The notes under the pieces: model-generated | The model's database searches: none | Seen by the model: only the letters and a program-made list of their open reading frames with translations | What the model was told of the DNA's origin: nothing | In this document: one piece after another, positions 56,606 to 64,000 of the stretch | How positions within the stretch are numbered: the first letter of the stretch is position 1 | Layout: every line of letters begins with the position of its first letter | DNA from: Darksidea phi | Lineage: Eukaryota; Ascomycota; Dothideomycetes; Pleosporales; Lentitheciaceae | DNA: 64,000 nucleotides | Direction: 5' to 3' | Assembly (NCBI GenBank): GCA_030770425.1 | Contig: JASJFT010000189.1 | Span: forward strand, 1 to 64,000 | Position numbers and translations under genes: made by a program

Positions 56606-58430
56606 ACCTCTTCCTTAAACTTACTATTAATACCTACTAACTATATATCTTTACCAACGATCGTTCGCCTAGTCCTTTAGTAGGACTTTTAGTAGAGGAA
56701 CTAGAGCGAAATAGGCTATTCGAGTACAGTACTCTAAACCTTTTAAATATCGCGGCGGAGTATCCCCGGTACTACAAGCGGGAGGTACTGTTAATAGGGC
56801 TCCTCGATTATAATAACTATTAGTATAAAACTAACTATACGTTGGATATATTCGAGGGAACGAGCGGTAATAGGATTCTTATATAGCTATTAGTAGTTGC
56901 CTATATTATATTCCTGTCCGAGGCCCTATATAACGAGGATAGGCGTTTCGTCTAGAGGTAGCTATACCGTCTACGTAGGCTAGAGGAAAAGCTTATATAG
57001 GGAAGATTGTTAGGGAAGGAGGAATTAGCCTTCTTAGTACGCTATAGAGGGAGCGAATACCTAATATAGAAGATAGAGCTGGTGTCTATAGTAGATACGA
57101 TACGAACGACGGCGTAGGGGATCGAATACGGAGGAACCGGTAGGGATAAGTAGGACGGAGGATAATAGGGATACCTAGCTAGGGAGGCTTGCTATCGTTA
57201 TTACTACCCGTACCGAGATATATTATTAGTTAAGCAGCGCGAGGGTTTAGAGGGCTAGGTACGGGCATCTATAGTAGGGGGTTCGGCGTTATCGGCGCGT
57301 TTAACTATCTATATATATTATTAGTAAATTAGGAGCTATTATTATCGTATAGTTGCTACCTATACTATTACGTGAGATGTCGAAATATTAAAACATAATA
57401 AGGTGATTAGAATCACGAAAAACATAGCTAGCCCAGGAGCCAACGTAACGTCACGCCGGGTAGTGGCCCAAGCTCCTAGGGGAGGGGCCTCCTTTATCCT
57501 ATATAGCTATGTAAGTCTATACTACCTAGAGTATCGCTATACTACGGGGTCGACTTATACTAAATGCGCGTAGGAACCTGGGGGTAAAACGTTAGAAGAT
57601 GTACGTCGCCACGACCGTTATAGAGTACTATCGTTTTCCTCTTGAGATTCGAAATTACCTATATAAGTATGCCGTACTACTAGATAATACTAAGGCGGTC
57701 GAGTGCTTTTACAAGATAGTCGGGGCGGACGGTACTATTATAGTATTAGACAACGTCCGTCCTTTCTATCTTGACAAGGTTAGCTACAATGAGACGAGCG
57801 AGCTTATTTTACTAAGATTATAACTATTACCGACGAGCTTCTAAGTCTACTAATACCCTAGATACTCTTTATTTTTGGCTTACCGCGCGCTTTATATCTC
57901 TTCGCGGAGGCTTTCGCTGCGCCGTACATAGTAATCTATGCGCGACCGCTAGAGCTTTATACCGAATTTGAATTTTGGTGCTATATTCTAGGAGAGTGGC
58001 CGAAGAACGTTCGTTAGCTAGACGGAAAGCGACCTTCCTTACGGACGCGATATTAATACCTACAAAGTATTTAAAGAGTAGTTACTAGTGGTTTAAGAGC
58101 TTCTACCAACGACCTATATACATCTCTTCTTCCTCTATTTCTAGAGAGACTTTCGTAGCCTTCGTGCCCTACCCAAGAAGACTGGTCTACGTTACTATCC
58201 GGATACGTTTCGTTTCCCTACTAATAAGGGTTATCATTTTTACCGGATTACGATTTCTTTGTCGCCTAAACCATTACGGCGGTAAAAGGAATCGAGGTTC
58301 TTAAATAGTCAGGCATTAGCGAGACTAGAAGGGCAATATTAGTCCGCTATGGCTGTTCCGGGTTCAACCTCGTACGCCGTCCAAGCTATAACTCGTACCG
58401 CTCTAGGACAGATGAAACATCGTCAAAGTG
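56606..58430 (+). mobile_element. RIP-mutated transposable element relic
   Basis: The stretch is rich in TA and poor in CA and TG, the pattern left by repeat-induced point mutation. In one plus-strand frame from about 56686 to 57371 the protein-like reading is broken by about a dozen stops, nearly all TAG (one or two TAA), as expected for CAG-to-TAG and CAA-to-TAA changes. A short ATG frame of 74 codons (57599-57823) is probably another piece. I cannot assign the transposon family. No intact coding sequence remains. Confidence 0.7.
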
Positions 58431-58853
58431 CGAAAAAAATTTAGAGTTCGGAAGGGAAGTAGCGATCATAGGCTCTTGGCATTATCTTATTTTGTTAGCT
58501 AATGGATGGCTGGACATGGTAGAATTACCATGTCAATTGTTTATGGACGAGCGAGCTTTTTGTTCGTTATCTAAAGTAGGGCTGTCGTTCTCTTAATTAT
58601 GGTTGCACTCACTGTTGAAGTTTAGCACTAACGTGGAGCAATTATGTATACAAACAATACTCTGAATAAGTGCTTCCGCCAACAGTCCTCCCAGCTGGCA
58701 GAATGTTGTTGTAATACATCTAAATAACTACTTCGGCCAACAGTCCTCCCAGCTACTGTCGCCAAGCTAAACCCTTTGAGGTCCCACTACCATATACTAT
58801 ACTTTATCTACTACCCCCAAAAATGCTCCTCTGTAAGAGAGAGTGATAAGGAA
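58431..58853. other. 3' flank of the complex I gene
   Basis: Composition returns to normal here. No gene seen; contains a repeated CAACAGTCCTCCCAGCT phrase at about 58680 and 58740. Confidence 0.5.
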
Positions 58854-60348
58854 TTACCTATCAACTTCGCCGAATACGAGGTCCATTGTTCCAATTATGG
58901 CGACAGCGTCAGCCAACAGATGGCCTCTTGAGATCTGATCCATGCAGGACAAATGCGCGAAACCGGGTGCCCTGATCTTACACCTGTATGGCCTCTCACT
59001 GCCGTCTGATACCAAGAACACACCCATCTCGCCCTTTGGTGCCTCAATTGCGCTGTAGGTCTCTCCAGGGGGGACGCTGTAGCCCTTGCTGAACAGCAGA
59101 AAGTGGTGAATCAATGCTTCCATGTTCTCTTTCATGGCAGCACGAGGTGGAGGAGCGATCTTGTAATCTTCGACTTTGATGGGGCCTGCGGGCATCTGGT
59201 TCAGACACTGATGGATGATGCGGAGAGACTGGCGGAACTCCTCCATACGGCAGAGATAGCGATCGTAGCAGTCGCCGTTTACGCCGACGGGGACATCAAA
59301 CTCCACCTGATCGTAGGCGTCATAGGGCTGCGACTTGCGGATATCCCATGGGACACCAGAACCACGTAGCATAACACCGGAAAAGGAATAGTTGATGGCA
59401 TCGGCTGCGGACACAACACCGACACCCTTGGTACGGCCGATCCAAATTCGGTTGTCCGTCAACATCTCTTCGGTTTCGTCAATGCGGTCACCAAACTGGG
59501 TTGCCCATTGGTAGATGTCGTCAAGAAGGCCTAATGGTAGGTCCTGCGATACGCCACCGGGGCGTACGTATGCTGCATGGAGACGAGCACCAGACACACG
59601 TTCGTAAAACTCCTATTTATGCAGGATTAGCCAAGAATCCCCAGTCTCTATATTGACATATGAGACCCACCATGAGCTTCTCACGCTCCTCGAACCCCCA
59701 CAAGAAGGGCGTCAGGGCACCAACGTCCATAGCGTGCGACAAGACAGACATGAGGTGGTTCAAGATGCGCGTAATCTCGGCAAACATAGTCCGGATATAC
59801 TTTGCCCGTATCGGAATCTCAATGTTCAGCAGCTTCTCCACGGCCAGCGAAAAGCACTGCTCGTTCGTCATCATGGAAACGTAGTCCAATCGATCAAAAT
59901 ACGGCAGCGCCTGCAGATATGTCCGGTACTCGATAAGCTTCTCTGTCCCGCGATGCAGCAGCCCGACGTGCGGATCAGCGCGCACTATCTCCTCGCCATT
60001 GAGTTCTAGAATCAGACGCAACACACCGTGGGCAGCCGGATGCTGGGGCCCAAAATTAACAGTGTAGTGCCGGATTTTTCTGTTCTCAAGGGAACCTTCG
60101 TCGCTTGCGGCAGCCCTCAAGTTGTGCGGATCCTCCGGTTCCTCCTGGCGGCCGAACGTCTCCTCGGTCGGTATCTCGACTAGGCGCGTCCTCAGGTTCT
60201 CGTCGATGTCGGCATAGTGACGTGGGCGTGAGGTTGATAAGCAGCGGACAATTGATCCGACTCGGGGTGCCTTCGCAAGGTGTGGCCGGGGCGCCTGGCA
60301 CAGCCGTTTCGCCGTGTAGCCGGCGAGACGCGCAATAGGGATGGGCAT
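58854..60348 (-). CDS. nuo-49: NADH:ubiquinone oxidoreductase 49-kDa subunit (NDUFS2)
   Basis: Two exons (60348-59671, 59612-58854) with a 58-nt intron (GTGGGT..TAG, phase 0) encode 478 residues. The first ~45 residues are Arg-rich and lack acids, as in a mitochondrial presequence. The mature protein has [31 protein letters not shown] and the closing [12 protein letters not shown], all hallmarks of the complex I 49-kDa (NuoD) subunit, which lines the quinone site at the matrix arm junction. It ends exactly at the canonical FGEVDR terminus. Divergent to the RPAC1 gene with 221 bp between starts. Confidence 0.96.
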
Positions 60349-60569
60349 GGTGATCGTTCGAGACGGTCGATGCCCGTTTGCGACGTCAATGGGTGGGTGG
60401 AGGGAAGAGATTCGTCGCGGCGTTGTCGAGCAGCTCTTTCTTGAGTGATGAGGTAAAGGACATCGAGCTCCCTCCCATTGGCCCGAGCGGTGGTGGTCTT
60501 GGCGAGGCCATATCGAAAAAGTTGGAGCTCCCCGCCAAATCTTCGCAACTTGACACCACAACCGCAGCA
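60349..60569. promoter_or_regulatory. Short divergent promoter, nuo-49 / RPAC1
   Basis: Only 221 bp separate the two start codons. A CCAAT box lies at 60477-60481 (minus strand, in CCCATTGGCCC), 129 bp from the nuo-49 start and 89 bp from the RPAC1 start. Confidence 0.5.
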
Positions 60570-61834
60570 ATGCCCGTACCGAGCTCAGAAGAGCTGGTTC
60601 AGCGGAAGGTATGCATGCGATCAAGATTTTTTAACTTTTACATTGCTGATCTCGCTATAGAGGCTTCAAATCGGTCCGGAAACTGTGAGTAACCAAGCGT
60701 CGACAGACTTCCCAGGTCACTGGCCCGGCGAGAACCACGAGTGGGACTTGAATTACTTCCGAGAGGTATTGTACAGTGATCTCACGCCGGAGAATAGAGC
60801 ACTTATATGAATCCCAGAACTTCAAAGTCCAATTCTATTCCACGCCTCCTAGAGATCCCTTAAGACCCGACGTAGAGAATCAAGACCCCGACGTCGACCT
60901 CACATTCTCCCTCATCGGTCTTGACACCGCCATCGCTAATGCCTTTCGCCGCATTCTTATCGCCGAAGTTCCTACCCTCGCCATCGAAAATGTCTTCATC
61001 ATGCAAAACACCTCCATCATCCAGGACGAAGTGCTCGCCCACCGCCTTGGTCTGATTCCACTGAGAGGCGACCACGAAGGCATGCGCTGGATGAAATGGT
61101 ACACCAAGCCCACGGAAGAAGGCCTAGAGAAGGATGGCGCACCATCTGACTACAATTGCGCGCAGTTTAAACTGGACGTTGAGTGCAAGTGGCAAGAAGG
61201 CGGCATGGAGAGGGCAGCGAAGGGTGAGACGGATCCGAACAAACTATACGAGAACCACAGTATCTATGCAAGGGATCTGGACTGGATACCGATCGGAAAG
61301 CAGCACGACATCTTCAAGGACCCAATTCGGGCGGCGAACCCGGATATTATCATTGCGAAAATGCGACCAGGGCAACAGATATCGCTTATGATGCACGCAT
61401 TCAAAGGCATCGGCCAAGACCACGCCAAATTCTCTCCCGTGGCTACCGCCACCTACCGTCTCATGCCCACAATCGACATTCTCAGGCCCATCATCGGTTC
61501 CGACGCGAAGAAGTTCGCCCGTTGCTTCCCCAAAGGCGTCATTAAACTCGAAGAAGTCACTTCCGAAGACACACAAAAGGATCCCGCGCTACAGGGTAAA
61601 GAAGGCGAGGTGAAAGCCGTGGTCGACGATCCGATGAAGGACACAGTGAGCAGGGAGTGCATGCGGCACCCCGAGTTCAAGGACAAGGTCAAGCTTGGGA
61701 GGATCCGGGATCACTTCATCTTCAGGATCGAAAGCACGGGGCAGTGGGGCAGCGATGAGCTGTTCTTGGAGAGCGTGCGGCTGTTAAAGATCAAAGCACA
61801 GCGGGTAAAGAGAGGATTAGCCGAGATGACCTAG
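60570..61834 (+). CDS. RPC40: RNA polymerase I and III subunit RPAC1 (AC40)
   Basis: Three exons (60570-60608, 60661-60765, 60818-61834) with two 52-nt introns encode 386 residues. The first exon is 39 nt. Exon 2 carries the conserved [16 protein letters not shown]. Exon 3 begins NFKVQFY and has the alpha-like dimerisation motif [18 protein letters not shown] and [14 protein letters not shown]. The tail has [11 protein letters not shown]. The length (335 in yeast) is larger because of an inserted acidic region (about 275-310). Known role: pairs with AC19 as the alpha-like assembly core of polymerases I and III. The GTGAGT inside exon 2 is coding, not a donor. Confidence 0.95.
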
Positions 61835-62363
61835 AAGCGAGGTGAACAGAACTTTGCATTGCAGGCGTTCAGGGCATTAGGGATGCGGCATTGGAAAAGT
61901 GCTTATGATATCACGGAGCGCGTGTCTACATAGGAGCAATGAATCTTCCAATCTTTCAAATCCTAGCACTCATCTTGGTGGCTATGTACAAATGTATTCA
62001 TCCTGTTCATCGATAGACACTCTTGGGCGCCGTCAACAAACTTCCACCCATACATACGTACACTTGAAACCAAAATGCTATCTAATAGCGTCCACCGCGT
62101 ACATTCTGATACAGGAAAACAGGTGCTAATAAAAAGGTAGGGGGTGCAAACCGGGCTACTAAAAACACGGTGGGTGAATCGGGTATCAAATTTCCGCCGC
62201 TGCGAGAAGGAAAATGCAGAAACAAGGAAAGTCGCGTGTACGCGTCGGGATATTTTGGGAGCAGCGGAATTCGTCGGTCGCCAGCGATCAGATCAGCGGT
62301 GTCGTCATCGTTATTCTTCGCTTTCACCAAGTTTCATAAATGTGCGCTCAGTTGGAGCGTTCA
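61835..62363. other. Intergenic between converging genes
   Basis: 529 bp; no gene recognised. Confidence 0.5.
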
Positions 62364-63346
62364 TCATAGCTCGGAAAGCGCTTCGTCGCAGAGCTGTCTC
62401 ACACTCGAAGGATCGAATCGGGGTCGAAATTTCATCGTTCTCCTGGACGGCCGCATACCTTCCATGTCAGACTCATGCGAGCTAGAAGAATTCCTGCTGG
62501 TTGGCCTCGGGTTCACAATTGAGCTCCTGGACCTCGCGAAAGAGAAGCGAACAGTGGGAACAACGGCAGTCTCTTTTAGCTCCAGGACGTTGGCCAAGTG
62601 CGACTTGATCATATCGATGAAGCATGAGAGGTTGGCTGAAAACTGCTCCTCACGGTACGACCGCACTGCATTTGGTGTGATTATTGGAGCAGGGCGCCTT
62701 TTCGCTGGTTTGGGGGTTTGCCGTGATGAAGTCCTCGGTGGCGACTTCGGTGGTGTCGAAGGTCGGCTAGGCATGTTTTCGAAGAGGGCCCGGGCTTTGA
62801 GATAAGCGGGGGATTTCTTGGGTGTGGTTTGCGTGTCCTCGTCTGCGATGGATGTCGCGCTTGATGCTATGGATTGCTGGGAGGCGTCTGATACACGACG
62901 ACCTTTGACGGCCAGGTCGTCTTCAGAGGCAGACGAGGTCGGCGAGTGCTCCGGTACATCGTCGAGCTTCCGGAGCGTTGGTTCGGAGAGTGCTTCCAAG
63001 GCGGCGAGATAGTGCTGCTCTGCTAGGTCTAGTTCTGCGGAGCGGTGCTTCCATGTTGCTTCGCGAGCCATTGTGTCATGGGACAGAGCCATATAAAAGT
63101 GGAGGTATGCCATATGAAGGGGATGGATCTATGGTTTGTTAGTAACGGGGTTACTTTTTGTAAGGCTTATTAGATCCGTTCGCTCCAATATAGCCTTCTA
63201 CAAAGTAGGCGAACACATACCTCAGCATGTACGCGAGTCAGTCGCTCGCAGAGGGCGGCACATTGAGCGTAGTGCCGGGTCTGAAAGAGCTGCTTGATCT
63301 CGGCCAACTTCGCCTTCATGACCCCATAGTTCGCTTCCGGGATCAT
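62364..63346 (-). CDS. Conserved hypothetical protein with MIT/TPR-like helical N-terminus
   Basis: Two exons (63346-63221, 63128-62364) with a 92-nt intron (GTATGT..TAG, phase 0) encode 296 residues. The N-terminal ~90 residues are helical and look like a TPR or MIT-like hairpin: KLAEIKQLFQTRHYAQCAAL, then VHAEIHPLHMAYLHFYMALS across the junction and ELDLAEQHYLAALEAL. A Ser/Pro/Lys-rich linker follows, then an FDPSSVRQLCDEALSEL end. I believe it is a fungus-only family with no known role. The start is uncertain: the frame is open upstream to 63460 without an ATG, so an additional 5' exon is possible. Confidence 0.75.
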
Positions 63347-64000
63347 CCTGTCGTCCGTTTCCGTCTGAGATAGCTGTTTAATTTTCTCCAAGTCCGGGTG
63401 CTGAGCCGAATGTGTAAAGTTCTGGTTCCAGTGAGACCAGACGGGAACCCTCCGCTTCAAAAAGGCGTCAAGGTAGCAGCCTAATCCGGCGGCTGCAGGA
63501 AGCTACGGAGCGTCCAATTTGTGATAGCAGTAGCCGTATGAACCAATGGAGATCGGCTGCAATGCTGCGACACCTGTTCAGCACTGTTGTTGGCCCGTTG
63601 CCCGGTTGATGGCGCACGCAGGGTTAATGCTCGACAAGGATGAAACGAGGTGCCGAACCGTGGAACGACTCACTTCAAGCGTCGTTCGAAAATTAGCAAA
63701 GAAGGATTGCAGGCAAAAAGACATGCAACAGACCATGTATATAGTCCCCCGAGAGCCCAGCTCCTGCATCGAACTCCTGCCTCGAGCTCCTGCAGGGTGG
63801 AGCTGCTAGCAGCTTCCGGTAAAAGTTTGAAGAGCCGGGGGCGTTTCATCGCCACGGGCTTACCGTATATAGATGCCGCCCGTCTGCGACGGGTAGAGAA
63901 CTCCAACTAGCCGCGGCGCGCCAACACTCCTCTGGCTTGCGTGCGGCATGGTGCAGCACGAACTCGCCGTTGCGGACCGATGCGACGTGCAATGGGAAAC
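63347..64000. other. Upstream region of the last gene to window end
   Basis: No supported gene. Could contain a missing first exon of the preceding gene. Nothing else seen. Confidence 0.4.

Noticed and set aside
57599..57823. 74-codon frame as an independent gene
   Set aside because: It sits inside the TA-rich transposon relic with the same base bias, so it is best read as a fragment of that element.

Overview
The window is nuclear DNA of a filamentous ascomycete (Pezizomycotina, probably Dothideomycetes by inference). The evidence is short introns (mostly 47-93 nt) with GTRNGT donors and CTAAC/CTGAC-like branch sites, fungus-only families (Pal1, DUF3807, ergosteryl-aspartate synthase type AspRS-DUF2156, AA8-AA12 oxidoreductase, CYP53), and a TA-rich transposon relic that looks mutated by repeat-induced point mutation (RIP). 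I reconstructed 26 protein genes by hand-splicing; no tRNA, rRNA or CRISPR was seen. The first ~150 bases and 12900-13146 (around a 10-N gap) are homopolymer-rich assembly debris, so order across the gap is not assured.

Layout, left to right. 1.1-13 kb: an NTF2-fold protein with repeated aromatic-acidic motifs, an MFS transporter, a nucleolin (Nsr1/Gar2), ALG6, COX17 and RanGAP (Rna1). 13.3-24 kb: a fungal protein with SMP-like repeats, an EF-hand MscS channel, a six-exon alpha-tubulin and a questin-oxidase-like protein. 24.2-35 kb: an AspRS-DUF2156 fusion (sterol aspartylation enzyme ErdS), a CYP53 P450, a secreted AA8 cytochrome-AA12 PQQ dehydrogenase, and a coiled-coil protein of unknown role. 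35.7-53 kb: Usb1, Pal1, a gene-poor 3.2 kb stretch, a PWWP chromatin protein, an MBL-fold hydrolase, a fasciclin protein, a DUF3807 protein, an alpha/beta hydrolase and Kre33/NAT10. 53-64 kb: a glycine-rich protein, a truncated gene next to a 426-bp MITE, a second MITE copy leading into a RIP-mutated element, then complex I 49-kDa subunit and RPAC1 back to back, and an orphan protein.

Most genes are single housekeeping genes rather than a cluster. Several serve ribosome or RNA production (nucleolin, Kre33, RPAC1, Usb1, RanGAP), and several serve mitochondria (COX17, NUO49). The P450 and AA8-AA12 genes are neighbours that could both act on plant aromatics and sugars, but nothing shows co-regulation. 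The most unusual features are the MITE family (a 47-bp fragment abuts the stop codon of the AA8-AA12 gene), the AspRS-DUF2156 fusion, the AGCCC-motif array between nucleolin and ALG6, and the motif ladder in the NTF2-like protein.
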